Assembly (NCBI RefSeq): GCF_042652345.1
Contig: NZ_JBHSJJ010000011.1
Span: 1 to 64,000, forward strand
Reading direction: 5' to 3'
Origin: Negadavirga shengliensis
Lineage (GTDB): Bacteria > Bacteroidota > Bacteroidia > Cytophagales > Cyclobacteriaceae
Length of the DNA: 64,000 nt
This document shows, piece after piece, positions 35,577 through 44,004 of the stretch (position 1 is the first letter of the stretch; each line of letters begins with the position of its first letter). The notes below the pieces were generated by a model. That model saw only the letters and a program-made list of their open reading frames with translations, did not search any database and was not told where the DNA came from. A program made the position numbers and the translations under genes.

Positions 35577-36248
35577 ATGAAAATTGGAGATTTATATAAA
35601 TTCACAAACCATCGAATTCGAATAGTGATGTTTGACGAAAATGAAGTTTTTTATCAGACCGTTAATGAAGATGATAGTTTCGTTTATGCTAAAAATAGAA
35701 CCTTAAGTTATTACCGAGCACCAAGAGATTATTTTGCCAATAATTCTGAATTCATAAAGCATTTAGCATTAACAGAAAATGAGATTGAAATTCATAGACC
35801 AGACTTGCCTTTAAGACTGAATTGCTTTTCTGGACTATTTTGGACAAACAAAAACTTTGAAAATGAAATTGACTTCATTGGATTTGTAAAAAAAGCTGAA
35901 ATAAAAGCAGAAACACTAGACGGACTGAATTGCTCTAAAGTCGTAATATTTCCAACGAGTCAGCAACAATCTCAGAAGAAGTCAACTTCATTGGAAAATA
36001 AAGACGGTCAATTTTCAGGTATCGAACTAATGTATAAATGTTTTAGAATTCAGAGTGAATATGTAAATCTTGAAAAACCATACTATTCAAGATTTAGGTT
36101 AATTCCAGAAGGACGAGAAGAAAAAAGACTTTCAGGAATTGGAATTTATAGATTAGGAATCAAAGGAAATGTACCATCTTATTATTTAGGTGGTGAAATG
36201 AGTATGATGGAATTGGAATCTGAAAAGAGTTTGATAGTAAAAAAATAA
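35577..36248 (+). CDS. Cassette 4, hypothetical protein
   Basis: A 223-residue soluble protein of unknown family. The N-terminal part is beta-rich (MKIGDLYKFTNHRIRIVMFD, EVFYQTVNEDDS), a low-complexity Gln/Ser/Lys linker sits near 125-140, and the C-terminal part includes YYSRFRLIPEGREEKRLSGIG. No catalytic motif is visible. Its ATG lies 21 bp after the attC boundary and its stop is 2 bp before the next attC end, so it fills its cassette. Confidence 0.7.
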   Translation: MKIGDLYKFTNHRIRIVMFDENEVFYQTVNEDDSFVYAKNRTLSYYRAPRDYFANNSEFIKHLALTENEIEIHRPDLPLRLNCFSGLFWTNKNFENEIDFIGFVKKAEIKAETLDGLNCSKVVIFPTSQQQSQKKSTSLENKDGQFSGIELMYKCFRIQSEYVNLEKPYYSRFRLIPEGREEKRLSGIGIYRLGIKGNVPSYYLGGEMSMMELESEKSLIVKK

Positions 36249-36390
36249 CTACACACAACAGCGTATATAACTTATGGCGGGGAAAGTGTTAAATTCAAGT
36301 TTAGTGCTATTTAAGTAAATTTGGTGCTTACCGACAAGAAAGTGCTTCGAAAGCCGCCACAAGTCATATACGCAAACCGTTGGCGGCAAG
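36246..36390 (+). repeat. attC site 4
   Basis: R'' ends in ACACACAAC (36251-36259), inverse of GTTGTGTGT that begins cassette 4. R' is GTTGGCGGC at 36379-36387. The inner arms GCGTATATAACTTATGGCGG and CCGCCACAAGTCATATACGC pair at 18 of 20 positions. Confidence 0.85.
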
Positions 36391-36415
36391 CTGAAAAAAC
36401 TAAATAAAAAATACT

Positions 36416-37264
36416 ATGGCATTAATACCACCATTCTTTCTTGATTGTGTTGTTGCAATCGGAATTGTTAAACCTGATGGAAATAAGCATTGGATTGGAA
36501 CAGGGTTTCTATTTGGGAAGTTTGTCAAACAAAAAGAAGGAAATGAAAAGGAGTACAAAATATTTCTTGTTTCAAATAAGCATGTATTAAGAAATCAACA
36601 GTCAGTCATTTTGAGATTTAATCCTCAAGATGACCAGCCAGCAACCGACTATCCTGCACAATTAAAGGATAAAGATGGAAAAGACCTTTGGACAGGGCAC
36701 CGAAACGACAATGTTGATATTGGAGTGATTGGAATTAACGCCAAAAAACTTCAAGACGAAGGAATGAAATTCGGGTTTTTCCAATCTGACACAATGGCTT
36801 TTGCAGTAGACAAGCTAAAAGAAATTGGTACAACAGAAGGAGATTTTATTTATGTGTTGGGTTTTCCTATGGGGCTAGTTGCTTCCGACAGACAATTTGT
36901 AATCCTGAGAAATGGTACAATCGGTCGAATTCGAGATTTGTTCGAGAAACGCAGTACAGATTTTGTAGTTGACGCGTTTGTATTTCCTGGAAATAGTGGT
37001 GGTCCTGTAATACTAAAGCCTGAAATGATAAGTATTGGTGGAACAAAATCTAATTCTAATGCTGCCTTGATTGGAGTAGTAAAAAGTTATATTCCATATC
37101 AAGACACTGCAATAAGCCAACAAACAGGACGACCAAGAATAATCTTTGAAGACAATTCTGGACTTTCCTTAGTAGAGCCAGTTGATTATATCATTGAAAC
37201 AATAGAAGTAGACGAAAAAATGAAAAGCCAGCCGCCAACAACGGCTATAGCAAATGCGGGCTAA
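36416..37264 (+). CDS. Cassette 5, trypsin-like serine protease
   Basis: A 282-residue S1-type (trypsin/HtrA-like) protease domain with no signal peptide and no PDZ domain, so it should act in the cytosol. The triad is complete: His56 in LVSNKHVL, Asp101 in NVDIGVIG and Ser194 in GNSGGPV. GTGFLFGKF near the N-terminus and YVLGFPMG are further family marks. Cytosolic trypsin-like proteases appear in several bacterial conflict and defence systems, where they are activated by a sensor; here no partner is in the same cassette, but the KAP ATPase of cassette 6 follows directly. The stop codon lies inside the attC, as is common in integron cassettes. Confidence 0.87.
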   Translation: MALIPPFFLDCVVAIGIVKPDGNKHWIGTGFLFGKFVKQKEGNEKEYKIFLVSNKHVLRNQQSVILRFNPQDDQPATDYPAQLKDKDGKDLWTGHRNDNVDIGVIGINAKKLQDEGMKFGFFQSDTMAFAVDKLKEIGTTEGDFIYVLGFPMGLVASDRQFVILRNGTIGRIRDLFEKRSTDFVVDAFVFPGNSGGPVILKPEMISIGGTKSNSNAALIGVVKSYIPYQDTAISQQTGRPRIIFEDNSGLSLVEPVDYIIETIEVDEKMKSQPPTTAIANAG

Positions 37265-37365
37265 AGTGCTAAAATGAAAGAAATTACACAAAATAAACTA
37301 ACTGCAAATTGGAAAAGTAAGTGCATTGAAATCCCGCACTTGCCATAGCCACGACCGTTGCCTGC
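37231..37365 (+). repeat. attC site 5
   Basis: R'' is GCCGCCAAC (37231-37239), inverse of GTTGGCGGC that begins cassette 5. R' is GTTGCCTGC at 37357-37365. The inner arms GGCTATAGCAAATGCGGG and CCCGCACTTGCCATAGCC pair at 16 of 18 positions but differ in sequence from sites 1-4. The protease coding sequence ends inside the site. Confidence 0.82.
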
Positions 37366-37386
37366 AATGAATAGAAACGAAGTACC

Positions 37387-39264
37387 ATGAATGAAAACCT
37401 GATTGAAATAATTAAGCAATACCTGAAAATTGAAACCAATTATGCTGTTATAATGAATGGTAGTTATGGTATTGGTAAAACATATTTTTTTAAAAATTCA
37501 CTTTCACCAGCGATAACTGAAATTTCTATACCGAGAGATGAACAAAAAAAATATATTCCTATTCACATTTCACTATTCGGTATTAATTCGGTAGAAGAAG
37601 TTCAAACTCAGATTTTCTTTGCTTTGTATCCAATTTTAAAAAATAAAGGATTAAAATTAGCAGCAGGGATTGGAAAATCTATAATTAGAGGTATTGCTCA
37701 AATAAATAGACTAGGAGACATTGATAAATATATTGCTGATATTGATGTAAATGCTAATGAGTGGATTAATTATGATGAGATTGTTTTATGCTTTGATGAT
37801 TTAGACAGGAAAAGTGATAATTTAAACATTAAAGATATTTTGGGCTTCATAAATACATTGGTCGAGAATCATGGAGCAAAGATTCTTATTATAGCAAATG
37901 AGAAAACTCTCCAAAATGATGAGGATTATACAAGCGAATTAAGAGAGAAAGTCATTGGGGTTTCAATACAGTTTAATCCCGATATTGATTCTGTTTATGA
38001 TTTAATAATAAAAGACCGATATAGTTCTGCTTCAAAAATATATTTTAATTTTCTTGAGGAGAATAAAGCACCAATTATTGATATTATTAAGAAGAACGAA
38101 AATAACCTAAGGAATCTAATTTTTTTCTTAGAGCATTTTAAGGTGATTTTCTACCCTCTTGTTAACTTGTTTGAAACAGATGTTGATTTTAAAGTTTCAA
38201 AACAGGAAAAATTGAAAATTGTGCTCAGCTTCACCTTAGCAATTTCTATTGAATACAAAGTAGGTAATCTTAATTCTACTAATTTTGAGACTATTCAAAG
38301 ATTAAATGAATTCAGTTTACACGGATTAGATATGCTCCTGTCGAAAAAGACAGGTACAGAAAAAAAGGATAAAAAATCGTATTCAGATATTTTTAAGGAG
38401 AAGTACTACTCTAAGGATAATTATTTCTATTTGGATTCTATTTTCATGTATATCATTGGACAATCCGCCTTTGAGATAGAGAATTTGAAACGAGAGTTGA
38501 ATAAACTGTTTGTGGTTGAAAATGGAAATATACCTGACACACAGAAAACACTAAATTCTTTAGGATATTTTAATTGTTTAGAACTTGATGATAAGAATTA
38601 TAGAAAGACCACAAATAAAATGCTAGATTACGTTGACCAAGGTAAATATCAGCTTGTAGAGTACCCTACAGCATTTCATTTTGCAACGAGATTTAACAAT
38701 TTACTCGGATTCAATATTGATAAGTTAAAAATTAGATTTAAAAAAGGTATTGATAAAGGCAAGTCAAATTATAAATTCGACAATCATTTACATTTTAGAC
38801 TTGTTCTTGACGAGAATACGGAATTCAAAGATGATTTGTCTGAAATAATGAAGTATTGCATTAACGCAAATAAGAATGTCGAGAGAGCTAATGTAAAAAA
38901 GAATATATTAGAATTAGAACAATTATTTGAAAACGATTTTGAGAATTTTCTAATAACGACAAGGGATACACACGGTTCTTTTAGATTCTCTCCTTTTTGG
39001 CTAGACATCTCACTTCATAAAGTATACAAGGTTATTAATCAACTAAGCAATATTCAATTGACTGAATTAGCTTTCTACTTTCAGGATAGATACCGAATTA
39101 ATATTTATGAAAAACTTTACCCTGAGAAAGACTTTCTAATAGATTTGAAAAACAAAATCAATTCACCACAGAAAAGAAAAGTTAAGAATTTAAGAAATGC
39201 TTCATTGGATTTTTTAATTAAACATTTAGATGAAAGTATTAACAATTTTCCAAGTCAGCAATAA
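37387..39264 (+). CDS. Cassette 6, KAP-type P-loop NTPase
   Basis: A 625-residue protein with a KAP-family P-loop ATPase domain. Walker A is GSYGIGKT (25-32), Walker B is IVLCFDDLDR (132-141), and GFINTLVENHGAKILIIAN follows as in KAP/STAND-like ATPases. No membrane segments are obvious. The C-terminal 350 residues are helical and Lys/Asn-rich without recognisable motifs. Members of this ATPase group occur often in phage-defence neighbourhoods, where the ATPase is a sensor or switch; the role here is an inference. The codon use and AT-richness are like the other cassettes and unlike the apiose operon. Confidence 0.83.
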   Translation: MNENLIEIIKQYLKIETNYAVIMNGSYGIGKTYFFKNSLSPAITEISIPRDEQKKYIPIHISLFGINSVEEVQTQIFFALYPILKNKGLKLAAGIGKSIIRGIAQINRLGDIDKYIADIDVNANEWINYDEIVLCFDDLDRKSDNLNIKDILGFINTLVENHGAKILIIANEKTLQNDEDYTSELREKVIGVSIQFNPDIDSVYDLIIKDRYSSASKIYFNFLEENKAPIIDIIKKNENNLRNLIFFLEHFKVIFYPLVNLFETDVDFKVSKQEKLKIVLSFTLAISIEYKVGNLNSTNFETIQRLNEFSLHGLDMLLSKKTGTEKKDKKSYSDIFKEKYYSKDNYFYLDSIFMYIIGQSAFEIENLKRELNKLFVVENGNIPDTQKTLNSLGYFNCLELDDKNYRKTTNKMLDYVDQGKYQLVEYPTAFHFATRFNNLLGFNIDKLKIRFKKGIDKGKSNYKFDNHLHFRLVLDENTEFKDDLSEIMKYCINANKNVERANVKKNILELEQLFENDFENFLITTRDTHGSFRFSPFWLDISLHKVYKVINQLSNIQLTELAFYFQDRYRINIYEKLYPEKDFLIDLKNKINSPQKRKVKNLRNASLDFLIKHLDESINNFPSQQ

Positions 39265-39267
39265 ATC

Positions 39268-39294
39268 ACTGCAGGCAACATGCGTTGGGCTGCA
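39268..39294 (+). repeat. attC site 6, collapsed
   Basis: Only the outer ends remain: GCAGGCAAC (39271-39279), inverse of GTTGCCTGC that begins cassette 6, and GTTGGGC (39284-39290), separated by four bases. The whole roughly 110 bp inner structure seen in sites 1-5 is missing, so this site is probably inactive and would fuse cassettes 6 and 7. Confidence 0.7.
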
Positions 39295-39310
39295 TTTAAA
39301 ATAAGACCAT

Positions 39311-39811
39311 ATGACAAAAATTAGACTACTCTTCTTGTTGACCATTTTCATTTCAAATTTTGCGTTCGGACAGTCGGACAAAAAAATGGAATTAAAAACT
39401 GAACTTATCGGAACTTGGGAATTTGTGGAGCTAAGAGACGCTCAAGGCAATAAAGTGGACACGATTTTTCATAATGTTCCAGGGCTCGGCAAGCAAGGTT
39501 GGGAAATTCCAAAAGGACCTTTGTTGACTTACAACTCTGACGGTACTTATTCAAAGCAGTTTACTCCGCAGAACACCGACACAGGAAAATGGTATTATGA
39601 CAAAAAGAAAAAAGCAATTATTCAAATGCTTTATTACGAAAAGCCATATAAGATGGCAGCTCAGTATCTAATTGACAAAGGACACGCAAAAAAGGATGAA
39701 AATGGCGACTACTACGAAGTGATTACTGACGAAGTTGTAGAACTCACAGACGACAAGTTGATAATTATTGAACGTGAAGGTCGACGAAGAACATTTAAGA
39801 AAAAGAAATAA
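39311..39811 (+). CDS. Cassette 7, exported lipocalin-like protein
   Basis: A 166-residue protein with a Sec signal peptide (hydrophobic core LLFLLTIFISNFAFG, cleavage likely before Gln21). The mature part starts with LIGTWEFVEL, alternates beta strands (YNSDGTYSKQF, TGKWYYDKKKKAIIQML) and ends with VELTDDKLIIIEREGRRRTF, the pattern of bacterial lipocalin-like/DUF4488-type beta barrels, which bind small hydrophobic ligands. It is the last cassette gene and lies between the collapsed attC 6 and the diverged attC-like end. Confidence 0.75.
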   Translation: MTKIRLLFLLTIFISNFAFGQSDKKMELKTELIGTWEFVELRDAQGNKVDTIFHNVPGLGKQGWEIPKGPLLTYNSDGTYSKQFTPQNTDTGKWYYDKKKKAIIQMLYYEKPYKMAAQYLIDKGHAKKDENGDYYEVITDEVVELTDDKLIIIEREGRRRTFKKKK

Positions 39812-39815
39812 AAAC

Positions 39816-39908
39816 GCAGCACAATCGAGTAGCCCGACCTGAGCCAAATGGCTCAGGTTGAGGCTCTCACACCGTCCCGGTCGACCGGGACGGTTCACTG
39901 GATTGTGG
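39816..39908 (+). repeat. Diverged attC-like end with two hairpins
   Basis: The expected R'' of cassette 7 is GCAGCCCAAC, the inverse of GTTGGGCTGC; the sequence has GCAGCACAATC, a close but imperfect match. An inverse partner GATTGTGG lies at 39901. In between are two strong palindromes, CCTGAGCCA-AA-TGGCTCAGG and CCGTCCCGG-TCGA-CCGGGACGG. It may be an atypical terminal attC or an unrelated hairpin element that replaced one. Confidence 0.4.
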
Positions 39909-40216
39909 TTTTGGATTTGAAGTAATAGGAAAGCATGGATTCATACCCTTTTTCTGTCTTGTCCCACTGGAGACATTCTCAAAAGGTTCTAACCCCGCCC
40001 CTCCCGCAACCCACCGGCTTTTCCCCAGTCGAGCTTGTCAACGGTAAGGGGGAGTTTCCGCATTCGCTGGTCTGAGGCACGGTACAGGGCGTTGGCAATG
40101 GCTGCACCTACGGGGCCCTGAGCAGCTTCGCCCGTGCCAAAAGGCATTTCTTCGGGCCGGCCATGTCGATCAGCAGTACCTCGATCTCTGGGATCTGATC
40201 AAACCGCATGATGGGT
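39909..40216 (-). pseudogene. Duplicated 3' fragment of the molybdenum hydroxylase large-subunit gene
   Basis: The stretch 39991-40216 matches the last 215 bp of the molybdenum hydroxylase gene (about 40885-41094) at most positions, on the same strand. Translation gives MRFDQIPEIEVLLID, then loses frame through a short insertion, whereas the intact gene continues with RPEEKPLGAGEAAQGPVG. In the restored frame the end (KLDWGKAGGLREG) parallels the intact C-terminus (KIDWGKVGKLREG). It is a truncated relic of a paralogous gene. The first 80 bp (39909-39990) hold nothing recognisable. Confidence 0.8.
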
Positions 40217-40231
40217 TATTGCAAATGATGT

Positions 40232-40600
40232 CTAGCGGGAAGTTGGAAAAACACAGGCAAAATCTTCATCTTTCCAAATTATCACTTCGTCTTTGAGTTT
40301 GCTGGGGTCTATGGAACCTAGGTGTCCGATTTCTTCCCCTGAACAGTCCACTACAGGGGTGACGGTGGCACAGAATGGACAACAGTTTCGAAACACAAAG
40401 ACCGTTTTTGACCTGTATCTGGCCATGGAAATATAAAAATAGGGAGCAAGTGAAGATTCCTCCGTCTCCCGAACCCTTTCTGCCAACCAGTCAAGATTAT
40501 TGAGTGGGTCCGCCACAGAACAGGCATAATTGGGGTCTATTTCTTCATGACATGAAGAAAAAAGAAAGAAGAGGACGGGCAATATGAAAAGATACCTCAT
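40232..40600 (-). CDS. Small Cys-rich lipoprotein, paralogue 2
   Basis: A 122-residue lipoprotein (lipobox FSSC, then HEEIDPNYACS and a FRNCCPFCATVTPVVDCSGEE block with the CCxxC pattern). It is a close copy of the protein at 21785-22153, with conserved upstream DNA, and it sits exactly between the broken duplicate of the molybdenum hydroxylase end and the intact gene. The ATG at 40600 starts the signal peptide. Function unknown; a thiol- or metal-binding envelope role is possible from the cysteines. Confidence 0.8.
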   Translation of the reverse strand: MRYLFILPVLFFLFSSCHEEIDPNYACSVADPLNNLDWLAERVRETEESSLAPYFYISMARYRSKTVFVFRNCCPFCATVTPVVDCSGEEIGHLGSIDPSKLKDEVIIWKDEDFACVFPTSR

Positions 40601-40879
40601 GGATTTCCAGTAATTTTTACCAAGACGGATAAACCTGGTTATTTGTCCCAATATACGACTGTTAAGTCAAGTATGAAATGTCGGATTGTGGGTCGCTCCC
40701 CATGGTTGCCTGGATGTCCACGCCTGCCTGCACGCTGTCGCCATAGCTTTAGCGTAGGTGCCCGGCAGTCAGGGATTGCCCCGGACCCGGTCAACGGGAT
40801 TCGGCGGATTAGCACGAAGGAAAAAGGCCCCTCCAAAGTACCTGAACTTTCCACCCCGCACCAGGCATATGCCCAATGG

Positions 40880-43141
40880 TCACCCCTCCCGCAACTTCCC
40901 AACTTTTCCCCAGTCAATCTTGTCAAAGGTCAGGGGGAGTTCCTGCAAACGCTGGCCTGAGGCACGGTATAGGGCGTTGGCAATGGCTGCTCCCACGGGA
41001 CCCTGGGCCGCTTCGCCGGCTCCCAGAGGCTTTTCCTCGGGCCTGTCGATCAGCAGTACCTCGATCTCTGGGACCTGGTCAAACCGCATGATGGGATAAC
41101 TGCTCCAGTTGGTGCTGGTCACCCCTGCCTGGGGATCGTAGCGGACGGCTTCCATCAGGGTCCAGCTGGCCGCCTGTATCATCCCGCCCTCCGTTTGGTT
41201 GATGATGCCGTCGGGGTTGATGGTCTGGCCCGCTTCAAGGCAGCCGGTGAGTTTTTTTATCCGGTATTGCCGCTGCGCGGTATCCAGCTCCACTTCCGCC
41301 AACACGGCAAAATAAGCGGCGGTATTCTTGTACTTGGAAAAAGCGATCCCCCTACCCGATCCCGGGACGGGTTCATGGTCCGGAAAACCGGTATGAGCCG
41401 CCAGCTTTTCAATCACCGCCTTGGCCCTTTCGTCCCGCAGATGCTTCAGCCGGAAGGCCACCGGGTCCATGCCCGCTTCTTCGGCCATCTCATCCATAAA
41501 GGATTCCAGCGCGAAAATATTGGCATAAGCACCCAGGCTCCTTAGCGCCGAAGTGCGGAGCGGGCCCCGGTAATTGTGCAGGATGATCTGTTTGGCGGGG
41601 ATGTCATACAGGGGGCTGGCATTCCGGTAACTGCCCCCCGAAAATCCCCCGGGAGCGAACGCAAAAGGTTTTTCCAGGTACCTGGCCGAAACAAAATGCC
41701 CCGCCTGGCCATTGGGCCGGGTGCTGTGGGTGTCGGACCATATCTGCGTTTCCCATGCGGTGAGTTTCCCCGAACGGTCCATGCTGCCCTTCAGTTTCAG
41801 AATCATGGCGGAGCCAAAAGGCTCCCATTTGTGTTCGTCCTCCCGCATCCACTGCAGGCGCACGGGTCTCTCCGGAAACGCCCTGGCCAATAAGGCCGCC
41901 TCGGCGGAAACGTCATCCGCCCCGTTGTGTCCGTAACAGCCGGATCCCGGCACTCCCCTCACATGGATATGGCCTTCGTCCATGGACAACAGGTCCGACA
42001 GCGTCCGCCTCAAAGGATAAACCCCTTGGGTAGGCGACCATACTTCCAATCTCTCATTGGCCCACTTGGCCACGGCACAAGAGGGGCCGGTGGATCCGTG
42101 GATATGGTAGGGCCTTTTATAGGTAGCCTCGTAGATGATGGCCGCGCTTTCCCATGCCTTGTCCATGCCCTGAGCCTCCTCTACGGTTTCCGGCGGCTCC
42201 GCATGTTCCCGCATATGATCAAAAAGGTCCTCCTCGGCAGGCTCCAGGTTTTCGGTTTCCCACTTACACTTGGCCTGCATCAGCCTCCAGGCACGTATGG
42301 CTTGGTATTCTTCTTCAGCGATGACCGCCAAAAAGCTGCCATCCCGGACGATTTTCAGGACACCTTCCAGTTGCTCCACTTCCTCTTCCGGAAGACCGGT
42401 CAGTCTGGCTTTGTAAACCGGGGGCCTTACCACCCGCGCATGCACCATGCCGGGCAATCTCAGGTCATGGATGTAAACAGGCTGCGCGGTGACCATTTTT
42501 ACAATATCCTTCCGGGGAACGGGCTGTCCTACCCACTTATAGTCTTTTGGATCCTTCCCGGACACATGGCCTGATACTTTTTTATTGATCTGCTGGCCCG
42601 CCAGCAGTTGCCAGTAAGTGGTCTCCTGTCCCGGTGCCGGACCTTCGACGGTACCGTCCCTTACCGTAAGTTGGGCAACCGGCACTTCCCATCTTTTGGC
42701 TGCCATTTCCAAAAGTATATGCCTGGCTTCCGCAGCGGCCCTGCGGATGGAACTGCCGCTCCCTTCGATGGAGCCGCTTCCCGCGGTGTACCGCTCATCG
42801 GCGGTCTGGGCAGTATCGGCGATGATGATGCTTACCCTGTCCATATCCAGGTCAAGTTCATCCGCGGCAATCTGCATCAGGGCGGTCTGTATGCCCTGCC
42901 CCAGTTCCATTTTTCCCGTCAGAACGGTCAGTTTCCCCTCCTCACCCAGCCGGATCCAGGCATCCACGCTGTCCCGGTCAGGCGCTTGGGGAAAAACATC
43001 CGGTCCCGCTTTGTCTCCGTTTCCTTTGACCTCACAGGAAACCACGGGCATCAGTTGGAAGCCCAACAACAGGCAACCGGATTGTTTCAGAAATTCCCGG
43101 CGGTCTTGGGGAACAATATGCTTGCGCGCATTATTTTTCAT
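40880..43141 (-). CDS. Xanthine dehydrogenase family molybdopterin-binding subunit (IorB-like)
   Basis: A 753-residue large subunit of the molybdenum hydroxylase family, of the isoquinoline 1-oxidoreductase/aldehyde dehydrogenase type with a duplicated binding domain. The N-terminus has a twin-arginine motif (RREFLKQSG, Arg14-Arg15), a hydrophobic stretch and Cys36 in VVSC, so it should be folded with its cofactor, exported by Tat and perhaps lipid-anchored. Molybdopterin-binding signatures include KMELGQGIQTALMQIAADEL, VPGSGCYGHNGADD and PLGAGEAAQGPVGAAIANAL with the catalytic Glu region. It oxidises aldehydes or N-heterocycles; the substrate is unknown. The (2Fe-2S) subunit gene lies 20 bp upstream on the same strand. 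Confidence 0.9.
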   Translation of the reverse strand: MKNNARKHIVPQDRREFLKQSGCLLLGFQLMPVVSCEVKGNGDKAGPDVFPQAPDRDSVDAWIRLGEEGKLTVLTGKMELGQGIQTALMQIAADELDLDMDRVSIIIADTAQTADERYTAGSGSIEGSGSSIRRAAAEARHILLEMAAKRWEVPVAQLTVRDGTVEGPAPGQETTYWQLLAGQQINKKVSGHVSGKDPKDYKWVGQPVPRKDIVKMVTAQPVYIHDLRLPGMVHARVVRPPVYKARLTGLPEEEVEQLEGVLKIVRDGSFLAVIAEEEYQAIRAWRLMQAKCKWETENLEPAEEDLFDHMREHAEPPETVEEAQGMDKAWESAAIIYEATYKRPYHIHGSTGPSCAVAKWANERLEVWSPTQGVYPLRRTLSDLLSMDEGHIHVRGVPGSGCYGHNGADDVSAEAALLARAFPERPVRLQWMREDEHKWEPFGSAMILKLKGSMDRSGKLTAWETQIWSDTHSTRPNGQAGHFVSARYLEKPFAFAPGGFSGGSYRNASPLYDIPAKQIILHNYRGPLRTSALRSLGAYANIFALESFMDEMAEEAGMDPVAFRLKHLRDERAKAVIEKLAAHTGFPDHEPVPGSGRGIAFSKYKNTAAYFAVLAEVELDTAQRQYRIKKLTGCLEAGQTINPDGIINQTEGGMIQAASWTLMEAVRYDPQAGVTSTNWSSYPIMRFDQVPEIEVLLIDRPEEKPLGAGEAAQGPVGAAIANALYRASGQRLQELPLTFDKIDWGKVGKLREG

Positions 43142-43161
43142 GGGGCAAATGGTTTGAAGGG

Positions 43162-43632
43162 TTATTTTTTGGCCAATTGAACCGCTTTGCGGGCGGCTTT
43201 CAACACCCGGCTATGCGTCCCGCAGCGGCAGACCACCCCCTGGAGGGCCTGGCGGATGTCTTCCTCCCGCGGGTCGGTATTTTTTTCCAACAATCCTGCC
43301 GTCGCCATCACCATGCCGTTGAGGCAATACCCGCATTGGGCGGCCTGCTCTTCCACAAAAGCCTCCTGTACCGGATGGAGGGTCTGCGCATTTCCCAGCC
43401 CATCCAGCGTGGTGATCACTGCATCTTGCAGGCTGGAGACCGGAACAAGGCAGGAGGGCCTGGCCTCCCCATCGATAAGCACCATGCAGCTGCCGCACTG
43501 CTCCAAACCGCAGCCGTACTTGGGGCCGTTCAGCTCCAGGTTGTTTCTCAGGACATAGAGCAAGGGGGTATCCGGAGCAACGGCTACCCGCTGACGCTGC
43601 CCGTTTACGGTCAACTGGATTTCATTTTTCAT
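43162..43632 (-). CDS. (2Fe-2S)-binding small subunit of the molybdenum hydroxylase (IorA-like)
   Basis: A 156-residue iron-sulfur protein with two [2Fe-2S] clusters. The plant-ferredoxin-type cluster uses Cys41, Cys46, Cys49 and Cys61 (YGCGLEQCGSC), and the helical C-terminal cluster uses Cys100, Cys103, Cys135 and Cys137 (QCGYC; CRCGT). It carries electrons from the molybdopterin subunit encoded 20 bp downstream. It lacks a signal peptide and would be exported with the large subunit. No separate FAD subunit gene is present, as in IorAB-type enzymes. Confidence 0.92.
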   Translation of the reverse strand: MKNEIQLTVNGQRQRVAVAPDTPLLYVLRNNLELNGPKYGCGLEQCGSCMVLIDGEARPSCLVPVSSLQDAVITTLDGLGNAQTLHPVQEAFVEEQAAQCGYCLNGMVMATAGLLEKNTDPREEDIRQALQGVVCRCGTHSRVLKAARKAVQLAKK

Positions 43633-44004
43633 GGGGTGGTAGGTTTATACAGGTGGTCAATGATGTTTTAAGGTAAGCAAGAATCGGGCAATAGTCAAAT
43701 CTCACGCTTTCAATTGAGTGCTCCGGGCGGCTACGGAACTTCACCTCACCTGCTGAAATCTTTATTCCGAAGCCTTTTTAAATTGAGTAGGCAAGGGAAA
43801 CTTTGCCCAAGATTTCGCAGGTAAGATCGCGCACTAGCACGCCAATCTTTTACGTATCTGAATCCTTTTCGTGACTTCCCCAACTTAAAGTACTGCACCC
43901 ATCTTCACAACAACGAATTGATCAGTCCCCTTGTCCCTTGGCTGTGATTTATGACGCCGGTAAATCTCATTTTCTCCACCAGCATCACCCGGTATTTTAA
44001 AAAT
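43633..44004. other. Gene-free stretch upstream of the molybdenum hydroxylase operon
   Basis: About 370 bp without a plausible gene. The part nearest 43633 must hold the operon promoter on the minus strand; no clear motif was identified. The remainder shows no repeat that recurs elsewhere in the window. Confidence 0.4.

Larger units (their letters stand above)
28591..39908 (+). mobile_element. Chromosomal integron with same-strand integrase and about seven cassettes
   Basis: The element consists of a tyrosine recombinase, an attI-like site and a string of AT-rich cassettes, all read on the plus strand. Five attC sites (30356, 31086, 35416, 36246 and 37231) have complementary ends: the first bases after each GTT boundary reappear in inverted form as the R'' end of the same cassette's attC. 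Examples are GTTGTGGTGC with GCACCACAAC and GTTGGCACCC with GGGTGCCAAC. The sixth site is collapsed and the seventh is diverged. In classical integrons the integrase is divergent from the cassettes; here it has the same orientation, as reported for Treponema denticola. Confidence 0.85.

Noticed and set aside
39830..39900. Possible group II intron end (domain V/VI-like hairpins) at the distal end of the integron.
   Set aside because: The hairpins lack the conserved catalytic domain V pattern and no intron-encoded reverse transcriptase is nearby.
41927..43180. Long open frames on the plus strand across the molybdenum hydroxylase genes (up to 215 codons).
   Set aside because: They are the antisense of a clear molybdopterin-binding subunit with full family motifs and high GC third positions; no features of their own are visible.
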